This document shows, in pieces, positions 9,173-18,162 of a DNA stretch of 50,970 nucleotides; the first letter of the stretch is position 1; every line of letters starts with the position of its first letter. The notes under the pieces were generated by a model, which worked only from the letters and a program-made list of their open reading frames with translations, was not told the origin of the DNA and did not search any database. The DNA is from Pedobacter sp. UBA4863 (GTDB lineage Bacteria; Bacteroidota; Bacteroidia; Sphingobacteriales; Sphingobacteriaceae): the NCBI RefSeq assembly GCF_002399615.1, contig NZ_DHDZ01000057.1:1-50970 (forward strand), in the 5' to 3' direction. The position numbers were made by a program, and so were the translations under genes.

Positions 9173-10602
9173 TAACTTGTCTTTTTAACAGTTCCCGTTA
9201 AGCCTTGCCTGGTCATTGTTCCCCATTTCACCTCTCTAGAAGCAAAGTAATTGAAGTATCCTTTTAAAGAAAAGAAAGCCAATAATGGGTGGTAAATGAA
9301 CGATTCTACAAAAATGAGAATCCATAATTTGAAGGTTTCGTAAAGCGTTTTGTATTGGCGTTGGATAAAATTATCGTATAAGATTACTAACGTTCCGATG
9401 GTTATTGCAAAAGAATAAGAATAAAGGAAGATGTAGAGTGCCGCATTCCAGTTTACATCGCCCTTTAATACCAATAAGATAAACCATGCCAGGCCTACTA
9501 TTTCTATAATTGGCGCCAAAAATTCGTAGAGGAACATAAAGGGAAAAACAACCAAGCCTAAACGCCCGTAACGAGGGTTAAAGAGGATTTTTCTGTGTAC
9601 CACGAAAATTTGAGCAAGCCCGGTTGCCCATCTAATGCGTTGCCTGGCCAAGATACTTAGGTTGGGCGGCCCTTCGGTCCAACAGCACGAAATCGGAATA
9701 TAGTCGATATGGTATTTTCGTTTATTGTTGATCATGAAAGCAGCCATTTTGGTGGTTAAGTCCATATCTTCAGCATGAGATTCGCTACTATATCCACCCG
9801 AATTAATGGCAATTTCTGTGTTAAATAGCCCTAAGCCTCCCGAAATGTTGGGTACACAGTTTACCAAACCCCAGCCCATTTTACCAAATAAATAAGCCCT
9901 TAGGTACTCTAGTTCCTGAAAGCGAGGAATAAGCCCTCTTGGAGGCCTTACCCTGGTAATTGTGCCTTCTTCTACATCGCAACTGTTCGACATTCTTAAA
10001 GTTGCACCTACGGCAATGGTATCAACCTTTGAGTTAAGGATAGGTTTAATCATCCTTAACATGGTATTTCTATGTAAAATACAATCTACATCGGTACATA
10101 GAAAGTAGGGATATTGCGAAGCATTAATGCCAGCGTTTGAGGCATCGGCCTTTGTGCCGCCATTTACTTTATCTACAATTGTTAAATGGCTATATTTTGG
10201 ATTTGTAGATTTAAAAATTCTTTTGAAAGGCTTTGTTTTTATCCTTTCTACATAAGCATAAGGCGTTTCTACCAATTCAAATTCTTCTACCAAAAGCTCT
10301 AAGGTTTTGTCTTTGCTACCGTCATTAACAATAATTACTTCAAAAAGCGGGTAGTTTAGGGTTAATAACGACTTTACATTAGCAATAATGGTTTTTTCTT
10401 CATTATATGCTGGCGCAACAATAGATATTCCTGGGGTGAGAGGAGAGTTAAGTAAAAACTTGTCGTCTAACTTTGAACTATAGGTCTTGTAACGTAATAT
10501 GTTAATGAAAGAAAATATGCCCAATACCGAATAAAATAGAAAGAGCGAGGAGGCATAAAAAAAGACAAAGTATTCAAATAGCGTAAAAGTAGTATCCATC
10601 AT
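9172..10602 (-). CDS. Family 2 glycosyltransferase, processive polysaccharide synthase (PgaC/NodC/hyaluronan synthase type)
   Basis: An inner-membrane synthase of 476 aa. An N-terminal helix (about 10-36) precedes a GT-A domain with VNDGS (92-96), KADASNAG (151-158), the metal-binding DVDC (171-174), the acceptor-base motif HAEDMD (276-281) and QRIRW (321-325), the processive-synthase signature. Three or four further membrane helices fill residues about 345-450. This architecture polymerises UDP-sugars and moves the chain across the inner membrane, as in N-acetylglucosamine polymer, hyaluronan and Nod-factor synthases. The sugar cannot be read from sequence, though the deacetylase in the same operon favours an N-acetylated one. 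The gene starts 15 bases after the HEAT gene and overlaps the exporter gene by one base. Confidence 0.88.
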   Translation of the reverse strand: MMDTTFTLFEYFVFFYASSLFLFYSVLGIFSFINILRYKTYSSKLDDKFLLNSPLTPGISIVAPAYNEEKTIIANVKSLLTLNYPLFEVIIVNDGSKDKTLELLVEEFELVETPYAYVERIKTKPFKRIFKSTNPKYSHLTIVDKVNGGTKADASNAGINASQYPYFLCTDVDCILHRNTMLRMIKPILNSKVDTIAVGATLRMSNSCDVEEGTITRVRPPRGLIPRFQELEYLRAYLFGKMGWGLVNCVPNISGGLGLFNTEIAINSGGYSSESHAEDMDLTTKMAAFMINNKRKYHIDYIPISCCWTEGPPNLSILARQRIRWATGLAQIFVVHRKILFNPRYGRLGLVVFPFMFLYEFLAPIIEIVGLAWFILLVLKGDVNWNAALYIFLYSYSFAITIGTLVILYDNFIQRQYKTLYETFKLWILIFVESFIYHPLLAFFSLKGYFNYFASREVKWGTMTRQGLTGTVKKTS

Positions 10603-10617
10603 TTATATAAGCAGTGG

Positions 10618-11832
10618 CTAAATTGAAAACCCTAGGTTAGTAGTGTTAAATTGAGGTTCGCTATTTTGGGCGTGCCTGGCGTTTTTTCTTTCAGTCCTTA
10701 ATCTAGACGGAATTAACGGGTTTTTAATATGTTCTAAAATGAGTTTGTTAAACCCAACTTCAAATAGGTGTAATTTATCTATATGTGTCTGTCCTTCAGT
10801 GTTATATTTGTATATAACTTCAGCAATTAGTTTCTTGGTGTCTAGGTTGTTGGCGCCTACATAAATTCCTTTTAAGAAAGCCAACGATTCGCCAGAAGAG
10901 ATGGCAGACACGGCCTCTATAATTGCATTTTGACAGCTTACGGGTTGGTGGTGATACATCGCTTTGATTTTTTCTTCAATCTCTACAACACGCATCTCGC
11001 CTAAGGCAATTATTGCTTCTTTTCTAACTTCGTGGTCAGCGGTGTCTAATAAATTAGTTAGTGCAGGAATGGATATTCTTTGGTTGAAATAAGACACGGC
11101 CTTAATGATAAAAATTAGCTGAGAGTTATTTTTAGAGTATTTTATCCATTTACTAAAATTAGGTAAATTGTGTTTATGGTGAGCTTCAAGCTGTTCTAAC
11201 AAGTTAATTTGATCCCAATAGTTTAAGTTGTTGTCTTGTTGATCAAAAAACTTAAAGGGGTCGTGGTTGCTAATGGCTAGATAAGAGCTTCTAGATTCTT
11301 TTCTCAGGAACGAGTTTTTACTGTAGGTATGAGGCAGAATTGATGAATCTGGAACCGTTAGGTCTAAAACCGAAAGCGATTGAAATGTTCTTAGGCGAGT
11401 TCTGGTGTTTGAAAAATCAAGCTTTTTGATCAAAAACTCTTCAATTTTAAGACCTGTTATTATACTTCTGTAGTTTTTATTCTCAACTATATCCTTTCCG
11501 CTTTTTATAATGTCTTCGAAAGCAGTAATAAGAGGGTCATAGGTTTTGTTGTTTAGCTTCCCAATTTCTTCCGTATATTTCGTTAATACATTTTCGCTTA
11601 TTAGTAATTCGTGCGAAGCCAAATTTTGAAGAATAAATGCTCTTTGTTTAGGGTATAATTGCTCTTCTATACGTTCTTCTTTGTCTTTGTTCCCTCTAAT
11701 AAGGTAAATAAAAGCAATAAATATAATAGCGATAACACTATTAAACATGATAAAGTACATGGCAACTTGTAAAACAAAGGGATAAGAAGAAATGAGTTCC
11801 AGATATTGTTCTATTGCTGTAAAGAATGACAT
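10618..11832 (-). CDS. Membrane-anchored HEAT-repeat protein, first gene of the exopolysaccharide operon
   Basis: A protein of 404 aa with one strong transmembrane helix (about residues 21-45) and a large soluble region that the positive-inside pattern (IRGNKDKEER right after the helix) places in the cytoplasm. Residues about 250-345 contain HEAT repeats, for example ALTNLLDTADHEVRKEAIIALGEM; the middle is helical without a recognised domain. HEAT repeats bind proteins. As first gene, 15 bases from the synthase, it may dock to or control the synthase, a slot filled by PgaD or by c-di-GMP-binding partners in other systems, but it has no resemblance to those. No catalytic motif is visible. Confidence 0.75.
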   Translation of the reverse strand: MSFFTAIEQYLELISSYPFVLQVAMYFIMFNSVIAIIFIAFIYLIRGNKDKEERIEEQLYPKQRAFILQNLASHELLISENVLTKYTEEIGKLNNKTYDPLITAFEDIIKSGKDIVENKNYRSIITGLKIEEFLIKKLDFSNTRTRLRTFQSLSVLDLTVPDSSILPHTYSKNSFLRKESRSSYLAISNHDPFKFFDQQDNNLNYWDQINLLEQLEAHHKHNLPNFSKWIKYSKNNSQLIFIIKAVSYFNQRISIPALTNLLDTADHEVRKEAIIALGEMRVVEIEEKIKAMYHHQPVSCQNAIIEAVSAISSGESLAFLKGIYVGANNLDTKKLIAEVIYKYNTEGQTHIDKLHLFEVGFNKLILEHIKNPLIPSRLRTERKNARHAQNSEPQFNTTNLGFSI

Positions 11833-12429
11833 GGGCGTATAAATTTTCTTCGCCTTTGCAGGCTTTGGTTGGTTTTAGTTTTTACAGTTATAGGCAAAGA
11901 AAGAGCCAGAAGCAGTAGGTAAGTCAAAATCAATGGTTTTGCTTTAGTTTCGGTTGTTTTTAAGGGTAAAAGCCGCTTTTTTCTTGAAAAAGCAATGTTT
12001 TGCCATTTTTATAAAGGGGGGGGTAAATGCCCTAAGTGGGGAAGATATTCCCAGTAGCTTGTGTTCAATGGTGGTCTTCCTGAACCGGTAATGTTGGCGC
12101 TAACTTCTCGAAGTTTTTAGACAATATGAAGCTAATCTGGCGGGTGGAAAGAAAAACACTAATCGAAATGGCGGGGTGGTTGCTGTGAGGGGTAAAATAA
12201 AACGCCCCCGATTTTGGCCAGGGGCGCTTTTCCCAAAAAATTAACAATTTTTACAAACCTTAAAACTAAGGTTTTGTAATGCTTTTAAAAGATTTAACCT
12301 TTATAAGCACAAGGTAGCAATAATTATCGAAATATCAAAAAGCACCTAAAAAAGAGTAATAGACTACTAAAACTGTCGTTAAAATTTACTTTTATTTTTA
12401 TCGCAAATTAAATATCCTTATTTTTCGGG
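11833..12429. other. 597-bp divergent intergenic region between the exopolysaccharide operon and ppc
   Basis: No convincing gene is present; a 60-codon minus-strand frame (12065-12247) has no domain, no ribosome site and overlaps a hairpin. The region holds an A/T-rich hairpin (11975-11993), a run of nine G (12016-12024), a GC-rich hairpin followed on the minus strand by TTTTATTTT (about 12199-12231), and an 11-bp stem with one bulge (12251-12279). Promoters for both divergent units must lie here, but no clean TTTG/TAnnTTTG pair was found for either. Confidence 0.6.
12199..12231 (-). terminator. GC-rich hairpin with minus-strand T-run
   Basis: CGCCCC (12203-12208) pairs with GGGGCG (12221-12226) around a 12-base loop. 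On the minus strand the stem is followed by TTTTATTTT, which is the pattern of a rho-independent terminator. No gene lies immediately upstream on that strand, so it would end an unannotated leader or small RNA, or insulate the divergent promoters. Confidence 0.4.
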
Positions 12430-15012
12430 ATGCAATTAAATCAACCCAGCCAACGCGAACATTATTTTAATAACGAGGTCGTTTCTCGTTTCGAATTGTA
12501 CAACAGTTTATTTCTTACATTACCGTTCTATAAGATTAAAGATACGGGTACGCTTTTGCCTTTGTTTTTTAAGAGTTGTGAAGAAGGCATTAAAAACCAC
12601 GAAAAACCAAATGAACTGATTGAGAAGTTTTTTGAAAAGTATGTACACGATAAAGATGAGAAGGGTATTGTAGATTTGTTGTTCCGGTTTATTCAATATA
12701 TCGAACGCCAAGTAGTGCTTTTTGACGCTGTTGAAGACGCTTCTTTTACTAAATTAAACATTAACGATGAACAAAGTTCTTTGAGAGCATTGTTTTTGAA
12801 AGCAAATGATGACCTTAGTTTACATGAAAAGATTGACCATTTGATAGAAGACTTTTCGTTGAGGTTGGTACTAACGGCCCATCCTACCCAGTTTTACCCT
12901 GGGCCCGTTTTAGGAATTATCAACGATTTAACTGCGGCCATTAAAGTTAACGACTTTACTGCCATTAATCAGTTGCTGCAACAACTAGGTAAAACTCCTT
13001 TCTTCAATAAAAAATCGCCAACTCCGGTAGATGAGGCTTTAAGCTTGGCCTGGTATTTAGAAAATGTATTCTATTTTGCTGCGGCAAACATTCAAACTGG
13101 ATTAAACCAATTATTAAGCGAATATCATATAGATCCTAAAAAAGTAATAGAGTTAGGCTTTTGGCCAGGTGGCGATAGAGATGGTAATCCGAATGTAAAG
13201 GCTAAAACTACTTTGGAAGTTTCTAAAATGTTACGACAAATTCTGTTCAGGTGCTATTACCGTGATTTTAGAAACATTAAAAGGCGTATTACTTTTAGAG
13301 GAGTAGAAGAAAGCATAAATTTACTTCAAGAAGTATTGTATAAAAACGCTTTTAATAATGCTATTATAGAGGAAGATATATCTTCTTATATAATTGAAAA
13401 CTTAAATAATATTATCGACACCTTAAATAGGGATCACGGTGGTCTTTTTGTTAATCTCGCAGAAGATCTGTTAAGAAAAGTAGAGCTTTATCGCTGTCAT
13501 TTTGCCTCTTTAGATATTAGGCAAGATAGCAGGGTATTAAGAAGCGTACATCAATATTGCAGAAGCCAGAAGCCTATTAACGCATTATATAATGAAAATT
13601 ACGATACTTTGTCTGAAGATGAAAAACTAAAAGCCATTTCGTTTAGAACTGCCAAAATTATCTATACCGATGAGCAAGACAATTTGATTAAAGATACGTT
13701 GCAGACTATTGCTGAAGTAAAGGACATTCAACAGAAAAATGGAGAAGAGGCCTGCCATCGTTTTATTATAAGTAACTGCCAACAAGCAAGTGATATTTTG
13801 CAGTTAATGGAACTTTTCTTATGGAATGGATGGGAAGCGAAAGATTTGACTATAGATTTCGTGCCATTATTCGAAACCGTTAACGATTTAGCGGGAGCGG
13901 GAGAAATTATGGAAAAACTATATACGCATCCTTTCTATAAAAAGCACTTGGCTTTAAGAGGCGGAAAACAACACATTATGCTGGGCTTTTCTGACAGTAC
14001 GAAAGATGGAGGGTATTTAATGGCTAACTGGTCAATATTTACGGCAAAAGTTGCTTTAACCAAAGTAGCCGAGGAACACAATATCCAACTGGCATTTTTT
14101 GACGGAAGGGGTGGCCCTCCGGCTCGTGGCGGTGGTAAAACACACCGTTTCTACGCTTCTATGGGTAAAGAAATAGCTAATAAAAACATTCAATTAACCG
14201 TTCAGGGGCAAACAATTAGTTCGCAATATGGTTCGGTTGATAGTGCCGCATTTAATATAGAGCAATTAATTAATGCGGGTATTTCATCGGGAGTGATAGA
14301 AAAACATAACATTTTATTAGACAAGGAAAATTTCGATACCCTTAGCCAAATGGCCAGAGACAGTTACAATGCTTATATCGATCTGCGTAACGATCCGTTG
14401 TTTTTGACCTACCTAGAGAAGCTTTCACCACTTAGTTTGCTGTCAAAAATTACGATTAGCAGCAGGCCTGTAAAAAGAAACTCGGGAGAAAAATTAAAAT
14501 TAGACGATTTAAGGGCAATTAGCTTTGTAACGTCGTGGAGCCAGTTGAAGCAAAACGTGCCTGGATATTATGGGGTGGGCACTGCCTTAAAAGTTCAAGA
14601 AGATTTGGGCAATTGGACACAGCTACAAAAAACCTATCAACAATCGGGTTATTTTAAAACAATTGTAGATAACTGTATCATGTCTATGAGCAAATCTGAT
14701 TTTGAAATTACTGCTTATTTGGCTAACGATAAGGAGTTTGGTGCTTTTTGGAAGCAACTGTATAACGAGTTTGAACTTTCTAAGAAAATGTTGTTCAAAT
14801 TAACAGGACATACTTCGTTGATGGAGAATTATCCAGTAGAAAAGAAATCTATAGCAGTACGTGAGAAAATTATTTTGCCATTGGTGCTAATTCAGCATTT
14901 TGCATTAGATAAGTTACAGGGAGATTTAAGCGAAGAAAAACAACAAGCTTATGAAAAATTAGCCATTAGAACGGTTTATGGTATTGTAAACGCCGGTAGA
15001 AACTTGGCTTAG
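12430..15012 (+). CDS. ppc: Phosphoenolpyruvate carboxylase
   Basis: A cytoplasmic enzyme of 860 aa that carboxylates PEP with bicarbonate to oxaloacetate, refilling the TCA cycle. Diagnostic motifs are present: LTAHPTQ with catalytic His151, FWPGGDRDGNPNV (near 243-255), LGFSDSTKDGGYLMANW (near 517-533) and the glycine loop FDGRGGPPARGGG (Asp558 onward). The C-terminus is NAGRNLA instead of the QNTG of enterobacterial enzymes, which carries the effector-linked end; short divergent ends like this are usual in the Bacteroidota form. The ATG at 12430 opens directly into the expected first helix. It stands alone, transcribed away from the exopolysaccharide operon, and ends at a good terminator. 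Confidence 0.95.
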   Translation: MQLNQPSQREHYFNNEVVSRFELYNSLFLTLPFYKIKDTGTLLPLFFKSCEEGIKNHEKPNELIEKFFEKYVHDKDEKGIVDLLFRFIQYIERQVVLFDAVEDASFTKLNINDEQSSLRALFLKANDDLSLHEKIDHLIEDFSLRLVLTAHPTQFYPGPVLGIINDLTAAIKVNDFTAINQLLQQLGKTPFFNKKSPTPVDEALSLAWYLENVFYFAAANIQTGLNQLLSEYHIDPKKVIELGFWPGGDRDGNPNVKAKTTLEVSKMLRQILFRCYYRDFRNIKRRITFRGVEESINLLQEVLYKNAFNNAIIEEDISSYIIENLNNIIDTLNRDHGGLFVNLAEDLLRKVELYRCHFASLDIRQDSRVLRSVHQYCRSQKPINALYNENYDTLSEDEKLKAISFRTAKIIYTDEQDNLIKDTLQTIAEVKDIQQKNGEEACHRFIISNCQQASDILQLMELFLWNGWEAKDLTIDFVPLFETVNDLAGAGEIMEKLYTHPFYKKHLALRGGKQHIMLGFSDSTKDGGYLMANWSIFTAKVALTKVAEEHNIQLAFFDGRGGPPARGGGKTHRFYASMGKEIANKNIQLTVQGQTISSQYGSVDSAAFNIEQLINAGISSGVIEKHNILLDKENFDTLSQMARDSYNAYIDLRNDPLFLTYLEKLSPLSLLSKITISSRPVKRNSGEKLKLDDLRAISFVTSWSQLKQNVPGYYGVGTALKVQEDLGNWTQLQKTYQQSGYFKTIVDNCIMSMSKSDFEITAYLANDKEFGAFWKQLYNEFELSKKMLFKLTGHTSLMENYPVEKKSIAVREKIILPLVLIQHFALDKLQGDLSEEKQQAYEKLAIRTVYGIVNAGRNLA

Positions 15013-15069
15013 AAGTCGGGAAGTTAGCAACTGGCAAGAAAGATAACAACCTATTACATTATTGATATT

Positions 15070-15109
15070 TTCCGCAGATGTTATTCAACGAAAATCTGCG
15101 GAATTTTTT
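15070..15109 (+). terminator. Rho-independent terminator of ppc
   Basis: TTCCGCAGAT (15070-15079) pairs perfectly with ATCTGCGGAA (15094-15103), followed by six T. It lies between ppc and the acetyltransferase gene. Confidence 0.85.
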
Positions 15110-15140
15110 AATCAATTTTATTAATTACACATTCAACATT

Positions 15141-15599
15141 ATGGCAACGCCGATATTAAGCTGGACTTATAAATCATTCGAAGAGCTATCTAAAACAGAA
15201 CTTTATGCTATTTTAAGACTAAGAAGTGAGGTTTTTGTTGTTGAACAGCATTGCAATTACCAAGATGTTGACGGTAAAGACCTCAAATGCCACCATTTAA
15301 TGGCTTGGGATGGCGATAACTTAGTAGCCTATACCAGAATAGTACCTCCCCAAGTTTCTTTCGCAGAAGCAAGCATAGGTAGGGTACTAACTAACGCCAA
15401 GTACCGAGGCATTGGCGCAGGTATTACTTTAATGGAAAAAAGCATAGAAAAATTACATGAAACCTATGGTACAAGGCCTATAAGAATTGGCGCACAGCTT
15501 TACTTAAAGCGCTTTTACGAGGGATTTGGCTTTGTCAAAAGTAGCAATGAGTACCTGGAAGATGAAATTCCGCATATAGAAATGCTACTGACACCTTAA
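15141..15599 (+). CDS. GNAT acetyltransferase, ElaA-like
   Basis: A 152-residue single-domain N-acetyltransferase of the ElaA type. The opening WTYKSFEELSKTELYAILRLR and EVFVVEQHCNYQDVDGKD are typical of ElaA; the acetyl-CoA loop is VLTNAKYRGIGAGITLM and the C-terminal signature is YLKRFYEGFGFVKSS. ElaA-family proteins are cytoplasmic and transfer an acetyl group from acetyl-CoA, but the natural acceptor is not firmly known. The frame is open from 15078, but that start would lie within the ppc terminator; the ATG at 15141 gives the family's usual N-terminus. Confidence 0.9.
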   Translation: MATPILSWTYKSFEELSKTELYAILRLRSEVFVVEQHCNYQDVDGKDLKCHHLMAWDGDNLVAYTRIVPPQVSFAEASIGRVLTNAKYRGIGAGITLMEKSIEKLHETYGTRPIRIGAQLYLKRFYEGFGFVKSSNEYLEDEIPHIEMLLTP

Positions 15600-15631
15600 T
15601 TTCGCTTATTTAGATTAATTCAAAATAATTC

Positions 15632-15662
15632 TTGCTTGATTGCTGGGGTGTTATTATCTTTG
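15632..15662 (+). promoter_or_regulatory. Bacteroidota-type promoter of the siderophore receptor gene
   Basis: TTG (15632-15634), 20 bases, then TATCTTTG (15655-15662), a match to the TAnnTTTG -7 element. It lies 27 bases upstream of the ATG at 15690 and rules out the longer reading frame starting at 15636. No clear Fur-box palindrome was found beside it. Confidence 0.6.
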
Positions 15663-15689
15663 CCGCAATTAAGAATTAGTCTAAATAAA

Positions 15690-18065
15690 ATGAATAAAAG
15701 AATTTTACTTGCTATAAGCGTGTTGGTATGCACACTAACGATAACCACCTACGCACAAACAAAAAACTCGTTATGGGGTGTTATAAAAACTAATGATGGC
15801 CGCCCGGCCGCTAATATCACTGTTGCTATTAAAGGCACAAGTTTGGTTACCCAAACTGATGACGATGGTAGCTTTTTGTTTAAACATGTTCCTAAAGGGA
15901 AATACCAATTAAAAGTTTCGGCGGTAGGTGTAAAATCTCAAGAACTTGCAATTAATGTACAAGAAGATAGCAATAAGCTAATGCCTATTACCATTTCAGA
16001 GAGCGCATCGCAATTGGCAGAAGTTAACATTAGCACTTACAGGTCTTCTAACAAAAAATCTTCTATTTTAGGTAAGGTTGCAATTCCCGCAAAAGACTTG
16101 CCCCAAGCGGTACAAATTATTACTACCCAAGTAATACAAGACCAACAGGCAGACCGTTTAGGCGATGTAATGAAAAACGTTAACGGTGTTGCGCTGGGTG
16201 CCAATAGAGGGGGTGTTGGGGAGAATTTTTATGCCAGAGGTTACAGTTTAGGGAGTAATAATATTTTTAAAAATGGCACCCGTATCTCAATTGGCGGCAG
16301 TCCAGAGGCAAGTACCTTAGAGTCTGTAGAGGTGTTAAAAGGTAGCGCCGCCTTATTGTATGGCGGGGTTACGGGTGGTGCCGTAGTAAATATGATTACT
16401 AAAAAACCAAAATTTGAACAAGGTGGCGAAGTTTTTTTCCGTACAGGTAGTTACGATCAATATAAAGGCATGGTTGATGTTTATGGCCCTGTTGACGATA
16501 AATTTGCTTTCAGAATTATTGGAACTGGCGAAAAAGCAGGAAGTTTTAGAGATCATGTAAATGCCAAGAGGTTTTACATCAATCCTTCTATTTTATACAA
16601 AGCCAACGAAAAAACAGCTGTGCTTTTTCAGGCAGATTATTTAAAAAGCGATTATACACCCGATTTTGGCGTGGGCTCTGTAAACAGTCAGATTGTTGAT
16701 TTTGGGAGAGAGAAGTTCTTGAACACACCTTGGGCATATAATAAAACCAATACTGCTACATTGCAGTTAGATGTAAACCACCAATTTAATAAGCAATGGA
16801 AGTTGAATGCTATTGCCTCTTATCAAAACTACGATAGGGACTATTATGGCGCAGAACGTATTCAGGCCAATGCAACAGGCAGCGCAGTTAGAAATCTTAA
16901 CAGGGCGAAAACAAATGAATATACCTATAATCAGCAGGTAAATTTAGCGGGTCATTTTCAAGTTTTGGGGATTAAAAACACTCTTTTGGTAGGTGTAGAT
17001 GCAGATCAATCTCGTGTAAGTAGTAATGCTTTTAATTATAGAAACCAAGCAGGCGATTTGGTTGCTACTTTTAACTATGGCACCATGAATGTTTTCGATC
17101 CATCTACCTACCTAGGCAATGGTTTTATGCCCGAGGCAATAGCCATTTCTACTACCTTAACCCCCGTTTACAGGTACGGTGCTTTTGTACAGAACTTGTT
17201 CGAAATTACAAATAGCTTTAAAGTGTTGGCAGGCATTCGCTATACTGATCAAAAAACCGCAAGTGTTCAAAAAACTGACCTTGCCACCGGAGAGACTACC
17301 CCAACGGCAGCTAAGTTTGACGATGCTTTTTCGCCAAAACTGGGTTTAATCTATCAGCCGTTTAAAAATACTTCGGTTTATGTGAGCTATGCAAACAATT
17401 TTACCATTAATACAGGTATTGATATCGCAACCGATGGCCCAATGGCTCCTTCAATTATAGATCAGTATGAGGCAGGGCTTAAGAATGATTTCTTTGGCGG
17501 AAAGCTTTCGGCAAATCTTACTTACTATGTAATTAACAACTCTAATTTAGCACAAGCAGCATTGTTAGACCCTACCAAGAAAGAATTTTCGGGTGCAACC
17601 CGAAGCGATGGCTTAGAGGTTGATCTTAGCGGAACTTTAGCAAAAGGTTTGAATATCATTGCTGGTTATGCTTATAATTTTATGAGATTTACTAAAACTC
17701 TACCTACTGGAAATGTAGAAGGCGTACGTGTAGTTGGTAGTACAAAAAATACCGCAAATGCCACCTTGTTTTATACCGTGCAAAACGGAGCGGTAAAAGG
17801 CCTAAAACTAGGAGCATCGGCATTTTACACCGGTGATAGAAATGGCGGATGGAATGACACGAAAGGTGCTGCTGCATCAAGAATAATCCCGTTAAAAGGC
17901 TTTACCACCTTAGATTTATCGGCAGGCTATTCGTGGCGTAAATTCTCGTTATTAGGTAAGCTATCTAACCTTACTAATGAGTTAAATTATTACGTACACG
18001 AGAATTACAGTGTAAATCCAATACCACCACGACAGTTTTTAACCACATTGTCTTATAAGTTTTAA
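15690..18065 (+). CDS. TonB-dependent siderophore-type receptor
   Basis: An outer-membrane protein of 791 aa with signal peptide (MNKRILLAISVLVCTL, cleavage near TYA-QT). A carboxypeptidase-like regulatory domain (about 25-105, GVIKTNDGRPAANITVAIKG) precedes the plug (about 130-240), which contains DLPQAVQIITTQVI and ARGYSLGSN, features of the siderophore receptor subfamily, then VEVLKGSAALLYGG and a 22-strand barrel ending in LTTLSYKF. It would take up a ferric siderophore with TonB energy. The exact ligand cannot be read. The start at 15690 is supported by the promoter just upstream; a terminator follows at 18084, before the amidohydrolase-like gene. Confidence 0.88.
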   Translation: MNKRILLAISVLVCTLTITTYAQTKNSLWGVIKTNDGRPAANITVAIKGTSLVTQTDDDGSFLFKHVPKGKYQLKVSAVGVKSQELAINVQEDSNKLMPITISESASQLAEVNISTYRSSNKKSSILGKVAIPAKDLPQAVQIITTQVIQDQQADRLGDVMKNVNGVALGANRGGVGENFYARGYSLGSNNIFKNGTRISIGGSPEASTLESVEVLKGSAALLYGGVTGGAVVNMITKKPKFEQGGEVFFRTGSYDQYKGMVDVYGPVDDKFAFRIIGTGEKAGSFRDHVNAKRFYINPSILYKANEKTAVLFQADYLKSDYTPDFGVGSVNSQIVDFGREKFLNTPWAYNKTNTATLQLDVNHQFNKQWKLNAIASYQNYDRDYYGAERIQANATGSAVRNLNRAKTNEYTYNQQVNLAGHFQVLGIKNTLLVGVDADQSRVSSNAFNYRNQAGDLVATFNYGTMNVFDPSTYLGNGFMPEAIAISTTLTPVYRYGAFVQNLFEITNSFKVLAGIRYTDQKTASVQKTDLATGETTPTAAKFDDAFSPKLGLIYQPFKNTSVYVSYANNFTINTGIDIATDGPMAPSIIDQYEAGLKNDFFGGKLSANLTYYVINNSNLAQAALLDPTKKEFSGATRSDGLEVDLSGTLAKGLNIIAGYAYNFMRFTKTLPTGNVEGVRVVGSTKNTANATLFYTVQNGAVKGLKLGASAFYTGDRNGGWNDTKGAAASRIIPLKGFTTLDLSAGYSWRKFSLLGKLSNLTNELNYYVHENYSVNPIPPRQFLTTLSYKF

Positions 18066-18083
18066 TTTTTTGTAAATATGTTG

Positions 18084-18113
18084 AAGAGCTCCAAGGTAAA
18101 CTTGGGGCTTTTT
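18084..18113 (+). terminator. Terminator after the siderophore receptor
   Basis: AGCTCCAAG (18087-18095) pairs with CTTGGGGCT (18101-18109) with one G-T pair, flanked by A and a run of five T. It separates the receptor from the next gene on the same strand. Confidence 0.75.
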
Positions 18114-18162
18114 CGGTCTTTGGTGCTTTGGTAAACGTCTATTAATAAACAGATAAATAAGC

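Noticed and set aside
1013..11832. Naming the operon genes pgaA, pgaB and pgaC
   Set aside because: Only the layout and roles match; the hydrolase family differs, domain order in the fusion is reversed, PgaD is absent and the sugar is unknown.
12065..12247. 60-codon minus-strand frame in the intergenic region before the exopolysaccharide operon
   Set aside because: No domain, no signal peptide, no ribosome site, and its first codons lie in a terminator-like hairpin; composition reads as non-coding.
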